In this document: piece after piece, positions 34,149-60,000 of the stretch
Numbering within the stretch: the first letter of the stretch is position 1
Layout of the letters: each line of letters starts with the position of its first letter
DNA from: Hydractinia symbiolongicarpus
Taxonomy: Eukaryota > Cnidaria > Hydrozoa > Anthoathecata > Hydractiniidae
Length of the DNA: 60,000 nucleotides
Assembly (NCBI RefSeq): GCF_029227915.1
Contig: NC_079881.1
Coordinates: forward strand, 11,137,501 to 11,197,500
Reading direction: 5' to 3'
Notes under the pieces: model-generated
The model's input: the letters and a program-made list of their open reading frames with translations, nothing else
What the model was told of the DNA's origin: nothing
Database searches by the model: none
Program-made: the position numbers and the translations under genes

Positions 34149-36527
34149 ATGCCTCCTAAAGGAAAGTCAAAGGCACAAAACATTAAGTTTTCCCAGTTAG
34201 GAAAATATACATCAAACAGAAAAAAAATCAACGATATGGATTTGAAAATTTCAAATCAGAGTAACCTAATTGAGGAAAAACAAAAACAATTAGCAGCATT
34301 GAGCAGTGAGATAACTTTGATTGAAAGGGATGTTGATAAGTTAAGAAATAGATTAGCTAGAAAAAGAAAACGTGTTAGACACCTAAACTATGAGTGTAGT
34401 AAGAATAGAGTGGACTCTGAAGTCAAATTTAGCATCAGCAAGGTAACAGCTGAGAGGCGTAGTAAATTCCCATCATCTAGTGATTTAAATAGATCAGCAA
34501 AAGATACACGTCGTCTGGAAACATTTGAAGCTTGTTCTGCCATTCACGGAGGGTCTAAGGAATCTGTTCAGCCGGTTATGTTTGGTATGATTGACACATT
34601 GTGTTCGAAAATCCCCTCAAAAATGTTTGCAAAAAGTTTATTGAATGCTAAATCATCTGTAGTAAAACAGATAAAGGAAACTACCATCAAAATAGCAAAT
34701 GAAGAATTTTACAATTCAGAAGATAATAAACTACGTTCTCTCAATGTTTTTTACAGCCACAATGTCATGGGGAAAGCTAAATACATGGCAATTAGAAAGG
34801 CAAATAGAATTTCCCAGAATAAACAGAATTCAGTGGTTAATTATATTCAGTATCCTCATTTAGCAACCATTATCAATAACATTGATATAGGAACACTACA
34901 TGACATACATCCAACTCTAACCTTTGGAGATGAAACAAAATCAGTTACAGGAAATTATAGATCGTGTGATGAATTTTTGTTACGATTGGCAAAATTCTAT
35001 TTAAAAGTGAATCGTCAACGGAGTGACAAACTAAAAACATTCAATATGCTTGAAAAAAAAGATTTTGAATCTTTTCTGTTTGTATTTGCTCTTGGTGGGG
35101 ATGGAGCTCCTATTTGTGGTATGTCATTTTTAGTCTCTTTTCTTAATGTTGGTAATCGGATATGCAGCAGCTCCGAAAACTTTTTAATTTTTGGTGGTGA
35201 TACTGAGGAAAATTCTACTGTTGTACGCAATTATGTTCTCAAGTTGTTGTCGGACGTGAAGTTTTTGGAAAGTCAGGTTTTCACTGTTTATGTTGATGAA
35301 GTTGCCTACAAAGTTGAATTTTTATTGGGTGAATTACCTAACGATATGAAGATGTTGGCTTTTTTGGCTGGGGAACTAACAAATTCAGCCTACTACTTTT
35401 CAACGTTCGGAAATGTAAATAAAGATAATTCAGCCAAATTTGAATATACATACGGAACCAAGCAAAGTGACAAATGGATGCCCTTCAACTATCACAAACG
35501 CATAAGTGATGCCAAAAAGGTTGAAGGTAAAAAAAAAGAAATCGAAGTTAAATGCAAAGGAAATAGTGCAACGAAACGTAGTAACTTGACATCTTATATA
35601 TCTAAAGTTTTGAAAGGTAGACAAGAAGAAGTCCCCTTGGTTGGCCATTATATTGATAAAGCAAAAGGCGAACCTCTTCATCTGAAGAACAATGTCGTCA
35701 AAGAGCACTTCATGAAGTTATTCAATCTATGTTTGGCAACTGCTCCATTGAATTCCTACAAAGCATTTAAAGATATACCTTCCTCACATGCTTTAATTAA
35801 ATTTGTTAATTTTATACGTTCAGCAATGGGATGTAATTTTTTGTCGAAAAAAATTATCCGGTGGTTTAATGAAAGCAGTTCTAAGAATGAAAGTAGTTTC
35901 ACTTTTCGTTTTCGTGGAAAGGAGAGTAAAGCCTTTCTTTGTCATTTCCCAGAATTAAATTTACTTATTTTAAATGAATTGAAGAGTGAACAAATGAAAA
36001 TAAGGCTGCATCAAATCCATTTTCAGTTCATATGTTTGCGAAAAATTATTTCACTATCAGTACGTGTAGAGAATTTCAATTTGGAACTTTTAAAAGATTT
36101 AAAGAAGCAATGTAAACTACTTTTCAAGTCAAGCTGTTGGTATGATGTAAGCGTCTCACCCAGTTTATGGACTTTATGTAACTGCATACCTTTCCATGCT
36201 GAAAGTACTTTGCTGTGCTACGGTTTCGGAATTGGATGTAATAGTATGGAAGGGCGGGAGCAAAAGCACCAGATGATTGTAAAGTATTCTAACAATACCA
36301 CTTTCCAATGTCGCTGGCCAAGAATTTTCCGTCACGAGTACATACAATTGTTGCATCTGAGAGAAAACGGTTACGATAAGTTGCACTATGTTTCAAGAGG
36401 ATCTGATTACATACCAGAGAGAGATATGTGTTGTGAACATTGCTTGCTGCTTGTTAGAAATAACTTGAAATGCCAACTATGTGAGAGTGCTTTCATGAAA
36501 AAGGTTTTTTCTGATTTAGAAATTTAG
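34149..36527 (+). CDS. Large uncharacterised transposase-like protein with GDGAP and PNDMKM motifs
   Basis: The frame encodes 792 residues from MPPKGKSKAQNIKF. Residues about 35-75 form a coiled coil (IEEKQKQLAALSSE...) ending in a basic run RLARKRKRVR. A conserved core has LGGDGAPICGMSFLVSFLNV (Asp about 318) and GELPNDMKMLAFLAGEL (Asp about 399). Near the C-terminus CNSMEGREQKH, then FRHEYIQLLHLRENGY, precede two CxxC-like pairs (CCEHC and CQLC). Two Asp and one Glu in such blocks would suit an RNase H-fold DDE/D nuclease; this is inference. I recall very similar blocks in many uncharacterised cnidarian proteins, consistent with a mobile-element family. The ORF is intact, intronless and may be recently active. 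No terminal repeats were identified. Confidence 0.6.
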   Translation: MPPKGKSKAQNIKFSQLGKYTSNRKKINDMDLKISNQSNLIEEKQKQLAALSSEITLIERDVDKLRNRLARKRKRVRHLNYECSKNRVDSEVKFSISKVTAERRSKFPSSSDLNRSAKDTRRLETFEACSAIHGGSKESVQPVMFGMIDTLCSKIPSKMFAKSLLNAKSSVVKQIKETTIKIANEEFYNSEDNKLRSLNVFYSHNVMGKAKYMAIRKANRISQNKQNSVVNYIQYPHLATIINNIDIGTLHDIHPTLTFGDETKSVTGNYRSCDEFLLRLAKFYLKVNRQRSDKLKTFNMLEKKDFESFLFVFALGGDGAPICGMSFLVSFLNVGNRICSSSENFLIFGGDTEENSTVVRNYVLKLLSDVKFLESQVFTVYVDEVAYKVEFLLGELPNDMKMLAFLAGELTNSAYYFSTFGNVNKDNSAKFEYTYGTKQSDKWMPFNYHKRISDAKKVEGKKKEIEVKCKGNSATKRSNLTSYISKVLKGRQEEVPLVGHYIDKAKGEPLHLKNNVVKEHFMKLFNLCLATAPLNSYKAFKDIPSSHALIKFVNFIRSAMGCNFLSKKIIRWFNESSSKNESSFTFRFRGKESKAFLCHFPELNLLILNELKSEQMKIRLHQIHFQFICLRKIISLSVRVENFNLELLKDLKKQCKLLFKSSCWYDVSVSPSLWTLCNCIPFHAESTLLCYGFGIGCNSMEGREQKHQMIVKYSNNTTFQCRWPRIFRHEYIQLLHLRENGYDKLHYVSRGSDYIPERDMCCEHCLLLVRNNLKCQLCESAFMKKVFSDLEI

Positions 36528-38092
36528 ACACCGTTTTTTGTTTAAAAGTTCAGTATGTTGATAGTTCGTGTTAGATGTATATTTTCCTTATTTCCTTATT
36601 CTGCTATATACTTTTTGTTTGCATAACATTTGCAATGTATATTTGTGAATCAGTGAGATAGTGTCTTTCGCAAGAGTATGAATATTAATTTTCCCAATTA
36701 GAAAGCTCAAAGAAATCAATTTTTTAATATAAATGTGTGTGAATTAATGTTTTGTCAGAACATTTGGTACATAAATGTTTACGACGTAATCATATAGAAA
36801 GTATGGTGACTATTACAGCATAAAATTTATAATATTTACATCAAAGAATATGTATTTTATACAAATATATTTTATTTTTATGAGCATGGCAATGCCAAAT
36901 TTTCTCTTGCAAAAGAAAACAAATTCTAGATCATCATCATTTTTTTCTGTGAATAGATGTTATAAAACACTAGCTATATGATAGTTTATATTTTATTAAA
37001 AAAAAGTTTTCATAGTTCATATGTTTTATTTAAACAGAGTTGTTGTGTTATTATTTGCTTCATATTGAGATACAATGTGTCACAAAAGTAGTTTTTGTTG
37101 TTTGACTGTCCTGTGTGTTCTGGCAGCTAGCTAGCTGTGCTGCCTCCATCCCATCTTCTTTTTATTTTTTATTATATGCAATAATGAGTAACGGTAGCTA
37201 CGAAAGCCATAAAATAACAATAATTTATCCATTTTTTACTCGTTATATACCAAATCAAAACTTTAAACACTTGCAGCAACCTTTCAGTGTGTTTAGCCAG
37301 GTAGCCATTTTTATTTTTCTACAAATCTCTCCATCGCGCTGCTGTTGTACCTGCTATTGTGAAAACCTAGGTTGCAATTGAAGGAGTGTCGAATTGCGGC
37401 GCAAACTCCATGTAACAATCCTTGACAAAATAGCCAGGCCGTTTGAAAAATACGAGTTAAGCATTTTCACACGGGAAATAGCCCGCCGTGCGATACGATG
37501 AAAGGAAGGCAGGAAAAGAGAATTGTTTAGTTTTTTAAAATCTGAGACAAATTATGACAAAAAAATAATCTGATTTTGTCCTAGCTAGCCAGGTTGTGCT
37601 CAAAGATACTGCTTTTCCTCATCCTTTCATTTAATTTATTATCTGTCAATATTTGTAATTCTTTTCTTAATAAAATAATTTTTTTTATTTTCCCTCAGAG
37701 AGACAAAATAAATAAATTGAAAAGTTTGTATTAAGTTTTCTTTGAATAAATTTTCAGAAGAATATCGGCGTCTTTTGATGTACTTAGAAAGAATAACATT
37801 TATTTCATGCTAAATTTAAAATAACATAAAATAAGGTGAAATAAAATGTCACACAAAAATAATTTCACCTTATTTAAGTTATTACGGTTGAAGAAAATTA
37901 GCGAAAACATGCATTTGAGATCAGAAGATTAAAAAGGTTTAGTAGCTAAATTCATTTTATCGACTAATTATAGAAAACTGAGCATAATAATTTCTGTATT
38001 CACATCTGCTTAAAATCATACTAAAAACGCGGAAAGAAATGAATTTCTTGAAAAAGTCAACTCAGTGAGATAAGTTCCGCAAGTGTAACACA
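36528..38092. other. Intergenic between the two-ORF element and the Dkk pair
   Basis: AT-rich. Contains a GCTAGCTAGC patch (about 37126) and a short inverted repeat listed separately. The small ORF at 37115-37381 shows no conserved feature. The last part should hold the promoter of the first Dkk-like gene, but no element was recognised. Confidence 0.5.
37829..37875. repeat. 14-bp perfect inverted repeat
   Basis: AAATAAGGTGAAAT (37829-37842) is exactly complementary to ATTTCACCTTATTT (37862-37875) with a 19-base spacer. Confidence 0.7.
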
Positions 38093-41001
<2,909 letters not shown>

Positions 41002-41050
41002 CTCTACCTTTATGATATTTTAAGATTGTATAAATTATGATAATACGTCA

Positions 41051-41056
41051 AATAAA
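41051..41056 (+). promoter_or_regulatory. Putative polyadenylation signal of dkk-like A
   Basis: AATAAA begins 50 bases after the TGA of copy A. Spacing is normal for a short 3' UTR. Confidence 0.5.
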
Positions 41057-41981
41057 ATTTATATTTCCACTGCAAAACAATCGTGTCTCCAATTTTCACG
41101 CAATCACAGAATTCAATAAAAATGTATTTAGCAATCGAATTCAACTTGCACTTTTCTGCTTTTGCCTTTTCCGAAGATATTAGGGCTACGTTAACGACAG
41201 GTGCAAACATATTTGTCTTGCAATTTTGCTTGAAGCTAAATGTAAAGATTGTAGATAACTGATTTTTGCACACGCATTATAAAAAAGCATTTAAAAAAAA
41301 GAAAAGTTGCACATAACATTAAACAAAGCTTCCACAGAACCTAGGATTTTAAGTTTTTTGGTTTGTTTCAAAATCTTAAAATGTTCTAATTGTTTCTGGT
41401 CCTTTATAATCGTCTCCATCCCAAATTTTGGTGCGTTCGTGGCTCCTTCCTAAGACTTTCCATAACGCAGACTCATTTTTAACGCTACATATGTAATTTA
41501 CCCGCCTGGAATATTAGTAATTTTGCATTCTGACGGCTCCAAAAAATTCTTGAGTTAGCTTCCAACTCTGCAAAATGATAAAAAAGTACCTTGGTGTCAA
41601 TATTTTGGTAAGGTAAAAAATAGGGAAACATATTGATTGTCAATTTTTTTTTTGTTGAAAGGCCAGAAAATCTTCTCGTTATTCAAATGCTCTTCAAATA
41701 CGCACGCCGTTGAGCTTGTGTAAATGTTTGAAATATTAACTATATTCAAGAGGTTAAGCTTTGTAGTCATTTCAAAAAGAAGTTTTATTTAGAAATTACT
41801 TCATATTTCTTGTGAATTTTTGGCATCAAATGTTATGCATGAATGCAGATTTATTTGGTTTAGCTGCAGTAACATTGTTGTTGAGAATTCCTTTATTTAA
41901 CATCATTTGATACACTCTATAGGTCTTTAGCAGTAAGAAGAGGAGCAAGATAGATCCAGGCAAGATTTATTTAAATTGGGT
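41057..41981. other. Spacer between the two Dkk-like genes
   Basis: About 0.9 kb between the polyadenylation signal of copy A and the start codon of copy B. No ORF with conserved features. It presumably holds the promoter of copy B, but nothing recognisable was found. Confidence 0.5.
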
Positions 41982-44627
41982 ATGAAGATAAAATATACAT
42001 TTGCTTTGGTTTTCTGTACGTACCTTGTAATGGTATTTGGACATCAACCTGCGCAATTAGGTAAAAAAAGTTTTTTATGTATAATTGCTATGTTACTGAT
42101 AAAATGCTGTTTGTAGATTTCCAATATTTCCATATTGATTTCATTTTGATAGGCACCATATGAATGTTATTTTTATACCATCAAAAAAAATTGACAAGAA
42201 AAAGCTTTAATTTTTTAAAAATCAATTCCCAGTTCGTTCTTTTTTTGAATAATTTTCGCAAGAAATAATATAAAAACAAACGTCGCCTTGATAAATTGCC
42301 TTGTTAAGTAATTTAACTGTAACTGAAACATGGACAAGTCGCTATACCTCTCCCTGAGTTCAGATTGTTTTAGAAAAACAAAAACTGAATGAATAAGTAC
42401 AGAGGAGCTTCTCTATAACGGACACCATTGCGAATTCAAAAAATATCAACAATAGAGAGGCGGCAATAAATATTGTAAATATACTATTTTTCATTTAAAA
42501 AAGAAAAGCAGACTGACTGAAGACTTCGCACAAAACTATGAGATATTGAACTTTAATGTAAAAATCATCAATGCTCTATAAATTTCTTATTTCGAGAAAC
42601 CCAGAAGCTCATATATGATATATTGGATAAGTCCGTTATAGAGGGCGTATTGTAAATTGGGGCCCATAAAATTCAATAGAGAAGTGTCCGCTATAGAGAG
42701 ATTTATGTTATACAGAGTTCGTTATAGCGAGGTGTCGTCTATACCGTGACCGTAACATATAGATTTGGATATGACCGTCATTTCATCTGTCCGTGAGAAA
42801 AGTGTCCGTTGCAGAAAGTTATCTGCTATAAAGGATGTTCTGCTGTGCCCAAATTGGCAATTATTACAAATTGGGGCACAACAGTTCGCTATAAGGAGGT
42901 TTTACTGTACCAATAAGAATGCAGTATATTGCCATGTGTTTATGTTTGTATATCATAATTTTAGGTAAAAGAGCTGAAGACATACTTGTGCTACCAAAAG
43001 TAGGTAAACATAGCGTGTAATCTTTTTATAAGAGATGCCCCGTAATAACGGCTCAGGGGACACAAGATCCTGGGGACGAGGTTGGGCACCGAAAGCTTGT
43101 TTAAATCTTCTTTAAAAGAGAAGCTTAAAAAGAAGCTAACATATATGTGTTTTCGTAGTAAAAACATTCTTACAAGGCGTCCTAATTTTGCCTTAAAGAA
43201 CAATAATTACGGTCGCCGCCATTGTCGAACAAATACCAACTTAGTTCGTGCAAATTTTGTTAATTTGTGACGTCACACGGCGTACACAATTCAACGAGAT
43301 TTGCAAAACGATCGATAAAGATTCACTCACTTCTTCGTCTTTTCAGCGTCATTTAAATTTATTGCGAGGTTAGAGCAATGAAAAAGCCAAGTTCTAGTAA
43401 AATAACATCGTTGTTGTAGAAAAAATAATTTCCAAAAATTTAACGTAGGAAGTAGGTAAAAATCACGTAAGCTGGTAATTCACCGAACAGAAAGTCCTTA
43501 CCGACACTGTCATGACGGCGACTATAGTTCTACTTTGACCCTAAATATCTTGAGAACCAAACCGCACAAATATAAGTTATCACATTTCATATTCACACTA
43601 TAATGAACAATTTAAGCACAGCTTGTTATCAATGGTTAGTTCTCCTTTAATCGCTAATATCGACATTATTATATTATTATTTTAAGTTGAAAAACGGAGC
43701 GAGGTGTTTTAGCCGTTTACAATGTCAAAGTGGATGTTGCAAGAAATTACTTTCATTTGGTGGAATTTGTGCGGCAAGAATACCGTTTGGTATGAGATGC
43801 AACTCTCTCGTGATCGATGACGTAAGTTGAAGTTTTTACACGGAAATAAAAATTAAACACATCGGGAACTGTGTACATCCAAAATGATGCATTAATGAAA
43901 CAGTAATATCGAATGTATCACTTGAAATCTAGGTAAAAAGTTGAATTTAGGTAATTTATGGAGAGATCTGAAAAATTTCTTTACACTATCACACGTGCCT
44001 GTCTATAAGGAACACCCGGGAGTGCTAAAGAAAGTTAATATCCGCTATAAGTAGGCGGTAGTTATGTGGATGTTTTAAGTAATCTTAACGGGAAGTTAAT
44101 TTTGCGAATTGTGCTCGTTTTAGGTGATTTCAAAATATTTGAAATCGCAAAAATTAATATTAAAAGTAATCCTTACGCGTTCTTTTAACTAAAAGGCACC
44201 GAAGTGAGAATCCTGAGTCTCTTTTCATCGCGACTCTTTTGTAGACTCCCTTACAAAACTCGAAGTTATCGTCAACAGCTGTTTACAACCACATGGTATT
44301 TATCAACTTGATGTGTTTTGGTTCTGTAAATGAAAAAAAAATTAATTTAATAACATTGCGTCTTGCTGTTTCATCTATTCACAGCAGCATGATTCTAGAG
44401 GTTATCCAACGAAATCTAAAGTTTATCTTTCATTTTAGTGGATTCCCGTTCAATCCAGCTGCGATTGTGACACGGGCTATTACTGCAAGAAAGATTGGTA
44501 CAATCCCGCCAGTTTCTATGCGTGTCGCAGTGGCTTCGAACTTGACATATGGAACAAGCGTGGAAAAGTGGATAAGCAAGCTGCTGCAAAGAAAAGTAGC
44601 ACGAAAAAAAATAATAAAAGCTTTTAG
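41982..44627 (+). CDS. dkk-like: Secreted Dickkopf-like Wnt antagonist, single Cys-2-type domain (copy B)
   Basis: Four exons join in phase to 145 codons: 41982-42060, 42965-42999, 43687-43821, 44439-44627. A signal peptide (MKIKYTFALVFCTYLVMVFG) is followed by a very short linker (GKRAEDILVLPK), far shorter than in copy A. The cysteine domain has C-x5-C-x3-CC (CFSRLQCQSGCC), GIC, RC, then C-x-C-x5-C (CDCDTGYYC) and a tenth cysteine. The tail after it is basic (KKSSTKKNNK). Exon 3 holds cysteines 1-6 and exon 4 holds 7-10, exactly as in copy A, and the intron phases (1,0,0) match; this supports a tandem duplication. The expected site of action is extracellular, on Wnt co-receptors. Exon 2 is only 35 bases and its donor (GTAGGT) is weaker than the others. 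Confidence 0.82.
42400..42907. mobile_element. 508-bp pogo/Tigger-like MITE in intron 1 of dkk-like B
   Basis: The left end CAGAGGAGCTTCTCTATAAC and the reverse complement of the right end, CAGTAAAACCTCCTTATAGC, are similar. Both begin CAG and are flanked by TA, the target of Tc1/mariner-pogo elements. Blocks such as GTCCGCTATAGAGAG and CGTTATAGCGAGG recur internally in both orientations. No transposase is encoded. The element ends 57 bases before the 35-base exon 2, so it may affect splicing there. Confidence 0.7.
43041..43086 (+). repeat. Copy of the GGGGACACAAGATCCTGGGG dispersed repeat
   Basis: CGTAATAACGGCTC, GGGGACACAAGATCCTGGGG and ACGAGGTTGG are in the same order as at 529-570. It lies in intron 2 of dkk-like B. 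Confidence 0.65.
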
Positions 44628-44684
44628 TTTTGTAGAACTGAATAATATTTAAATATAAAACATGTGTTTTTACATTTTGTATTC

Positions 44685-44690
44685 AATAAA
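44685..44690 (+). promoter_or_regulatory. Putative polyadenylation signal of dkk-like B
   Basis: AATAAA begins 58 bases after the TAG of copy B, similar to the spacing in copy A. Confidence 0.5.
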
Positions 44691-46930
44691 TTGATTTTAT
44701 TAGAGTCACACGAGTCGCACACTATAATATGTTTTTTTAATTAAACAAATTTCTGTTAACATTTATTTTTAATTTTTTTTTAACTAAATAAGAATGGCAC
44801 ATGCTCGAGTTTAAGCCATGGTTTTTATATGACTTGCCAAGCACTTTACAGCTAAAAAAATAGCGATATTAAGATACATTAAGATTTATGCTTCATACGC
44901 ATGTTTTTGTATCAACTTCTCAACACAAAACACACGACTCTTAATCACTTTCGAAACTTTCTTAACATGTTTTAGTGCTCTTTCAGACATTGGAATTGAT
45001 CAATATTTGTATACTTAAAGAACATATTTCATCAGCGTATTTGGCAAGAGATCCTACACACTTATCTGCTTTCAAAAGGCTTGCGTATTTTTTGTGCGAA
45101 AACCATAATATATTTTGCAACAAAATAAAAATAAAAAGAACAATTAAATTAGGTATTTCATGACTAAAATTTCGTTTACCTTATGACGTAAGGAATGTTT
45201 TTAATATATGATCGATCGAACACTTGTAACTTACATTGTATTTTTATAATTCTTGAGAACAAACACATTTGACTGCTCAACTCAAAAATAATTGAGAAGG
45301 GTAATAAACATAACAATATTCCCATGGATTGACCAACTACAATAAAATTGGAATGTTTTTTTTTTGGATAAATTCTCTGATAAAATTAGTAATTTTAGAA
45401 TCTGATTTACATTATTTGCTTATAGGGTCATTACTGATATCTGCGATGTTATGACGGATTTTCTCACCAGCAATTGTGTTGTTTTAGGACATTGTAGTAC
45501 CTAAAAATCATCACGGAAAGTATTGAACCCACCATAATTAACGTAAAGTGCCTCGTTTATTAGCATTTATAAGGTCTTGTTTTTCGCGCGCTTAGCTGTG
45601 ACAACAAAACACACTCGACCGAAGCTCTTAAAAATCTCCTCTTGTCTAGTTATCGGAAATCAAAGAAATAGGGCGAGCGAATTAAGAAGTTTTAAATGTA
45701 AATAAAGACCGTAGAAGAATAAATTTTCATTTTTTATTTATTTATTTTTTTATTAAAAATATGTTGGTTCATTTTTTCACACAAAAAATATTATCGTCGA
45801 AATTTTTAAAAAAGATATCCGTAAGCTCTGTGGTCGTGGTTTCTTCACAAATATTTATTCGTCGAAACATTTAAGTGACCAATCAAATATCACTTTAATG
45901 TCTAATACCCTCGATTTGGCTACGTTGTCCATACTAGGAGGAAAATTTCAAAATTAACAGCCATTCAGAAACAAAAGGTAGATTCAAAGCGCTGTTACTT
46001 ACTTTCAGCTATCACATCGCCCTTGAATGAAAATATGTTTACATAAACTTCGATGCAAAGATAACAAATCTCGTATCACTTTCCTAAATAAATAAAACAA
46101 CAAACGAACGGTTCTTTGAGCTTAGCAAGTTGTCTTGTAATATAACACAAAGTTATAGTGCGTGATGTTAAATATCCTTGCAACTTTTGCTGCATTCATT
46201 TATAATGGATTAATTATTCAAGAGTTTTAATTTATTTCTTCTAAAATGTGAGCGGGATTTCGAATGGGAATACTAATAATGTTTCAATCAATGCGTCGTG
46301 CTAAAACTGCGCATCTTAGCATGGCTAGGTTTGGGAAAAGGTTAGTAATTTGCAGAACAGTATGGTAAAGTTAGTCAACGTGCTGTGAGTCAGGAAGAAA
46401 TGAATAATAGACAAAGATTTCATTTGCACTGCTGTGGGTTATAATCTTAAACCAGACTAATCTGAGTTTCTTACAGTATCGTAGATGAGAAATATTGTGG
46501 TGTGGCTAAAGAAAAGAGAAGGCTCGTCTGGCTATGACAGAAAATATGTTTCGATAAAAATAGACTTTTTAAACTAAATTTTTATGCTTTTTCGGGTATA
46601 ATTTTGTGTTAATGTTACGAGGGGTCTGATAAATTTAATAATTATTTATACTAACTGGTTATGATGCATAGTAACATTAGCAATAGCTCTAACTCTAATT
46701 CTTATACAAAATACCCGGGGGAATATGCATAATTTACAATTAATCATATTCCCTGAAACGTGCACACGAAATACTGCATCAGCCATAAATTATGTCACAT
46801 CATATTCTTCTAGTCTTGTATTATTTGTGTGTACAATGAGATGTCTATAAAGTTCTACATATGGCTTTCTATAAATAGTTATTCTGGAAGGTCTTTTTAT
46901 ATATGGGACAACTTTACTATTGAATAGTAG
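44691..46930. other. Intergenic between dkk-like B and the alpha-glucosidase gene
   Basis: 2.2 kb of AT-rich DNA without a supportable gene. A TATATATGGG box-like sequence lies about 35 bases before the glucosidase start codon, too close to be a confident TATA box unless the 5' UTR is minimal. Confidence 0.45.
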
Positions 46931-58888
<11,958 letters not shown>

Positions 58889-60000
58889 GTATTCACATTT
58901 TATTTCGTCTTTACTTGTATCAATACGTTTCCTCTGTCAGAAATAGTGCGGGATCGACGAAAAAATATAGGTAATTGAAATGAAAACAAGAAGCCCTGCG
59001 GCTTGAAGGTTTCCGTCAATAGCCTGAAAGATATTGAAATTTGAAGCGGACCTTGAAAAATAGAATTATGGGGTAAACAAATCACCCAGTTTCCAAATTC
59101 TCAATTATTATTGTAACTAACCTGCTATGTTAAAATACAATCTAATAAATAAAAAATAAAAAATAAAATAAAATTTTTACATGAAGTATTCTAAAATAAC
59201 AGTTAAAACTTTAACTGGATGTTTTTAAAACTGATAAGGAAATTCTGGAAATTTCAGAATACAAATCTTGTTATGTGTACACTTGACGATTCGAATATAA
59301 TAACTTTTGAACGAGCTCAATTTGAATGAAGGAAGTAGTTCATTGTTAATTAATTCAGCAATAAGTACATATTAGCATTTAAGTATTTAAGTATTTAGGC
59401 CTTCAGAATTTACTCTCCTGTTGAAGATTTGTTTAAATGTTGATGGTGCATGGTTTGATGACAGCTGATCTGAAAAAGAAAAAGTACGTTTTAAAAATGA
59501 GAAACAAGAATACAATTTTGCCATGAACTGAAATTTCCCTAGGTTGTTTAATTATTGCCTCTTTAACCTCTCTTTGCCTCTTTGATTTCAAAAGGGAATT
59601 TATTAAAAAGATACAAATCAATGCCGTGTGATGCACAAGGTATATTATATATATAAATATATATAAATATTTTTGTTAAACAAGTAACATATTAAGCAGG
59701 CGATACATGATTTTGAAACCTGTGGACAATACAAGATTTATTTTGTCGAAATCGATTTATTGAATTCAAAAAAATTAATTGTTTATTATCCTTTTTTGAT
59801 TCGAATTCTCAAATTTGTTCTTTCGGAGAGTCTGTTTAGCTGCATTTTTCTGAAAATACTTCTGAAGTTTTAAATTGACGAATTGAATTCAACAAGTTGA
59901 AACAAAAAACGATAAACACACAATAAACTTGCGGATTTGATAAATCGATGGTCCTTTTCGTGAGATTTTCAATCAAGTCTTTTCTAAGAAATCTTAGAAA
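58889..60000 (+). other. Start of glucosidase intron 21, no further exon found
   Basis: A GTATTC donor opens this stretch. No acceptor followed by a phase-1-compatible, GH31-like reading frame could be found before the window ends, so the terminal exons lie beyond it. Confidence 0.55.

Overview
The window is AT-rich eukaryotic genomic DNA with GT-AG introns, long intergenic stretches and many mobile-element relics. The gene content points to a cnidarian, probably a hydrozoan. That is an inference from three things: two adjacent Dickkopf-like genes with only one cysteine domain (as known for Hydra Dkk1/2/4), a transposon-like protein type I associate with cnidarian genomes, and a multipass-protein tail of a type I recall from cnidarians. 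I cannot name the species.

Layout: 1-408 is the last exon of a multipass membrane protein. 2781-5120 is repeat-rich and includes a 1.35 kb foldback element. 5551-9915 is a seven-exon Cys-loop anion-channel subunit gene with a 57-bp minisatellite and an imperfect hairpin in its introns. 13694-15757 is an intronless protein with three clear KH repeats and an unrecognised C-terminal half. 17218-18078 (minus) is an uncharacterised basic protein with a SAP-like segment. 23432-24505 (minus) is an intronless SNAPC1 (SNAP43) homologue. 24.9-31 kb is a mobile-element graveyard: hAT-like end, 376-bp MITE, tRNA-derived SINE, inverted repeat, dead piggyBac transposase. 33590-36527 holds two adjacent ORFs that look like one uncharacterised transposable element. 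38093-41001 and 41982-44627 are a tandem pair of secreted Dickkopf-like genes with matching intron phases. 46931 to past 58888 is a trefoil plus GH31 alpha-glucosidase gene; 21 exons are resolved and the 3' end lies outside the window.

These genes do not form a pathway. They are independent loci: neurotransmitter-type channel, RNA binding, snRNA transcription, Wnt antagonism, and lysosomal or secreted glycogen/starch breakdown. The strongest functional unit is the Dkk pair. The best candidates for undescribed biology are the KH protein with its unknown C-terminal domain, the two-ORF element with a GDGAP/PNDMKM transposase-like core, and several short repeat families that recur across the window. 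All exon models were built by eye from splice consensus, reading phase and family conservation; none has transcript support here.
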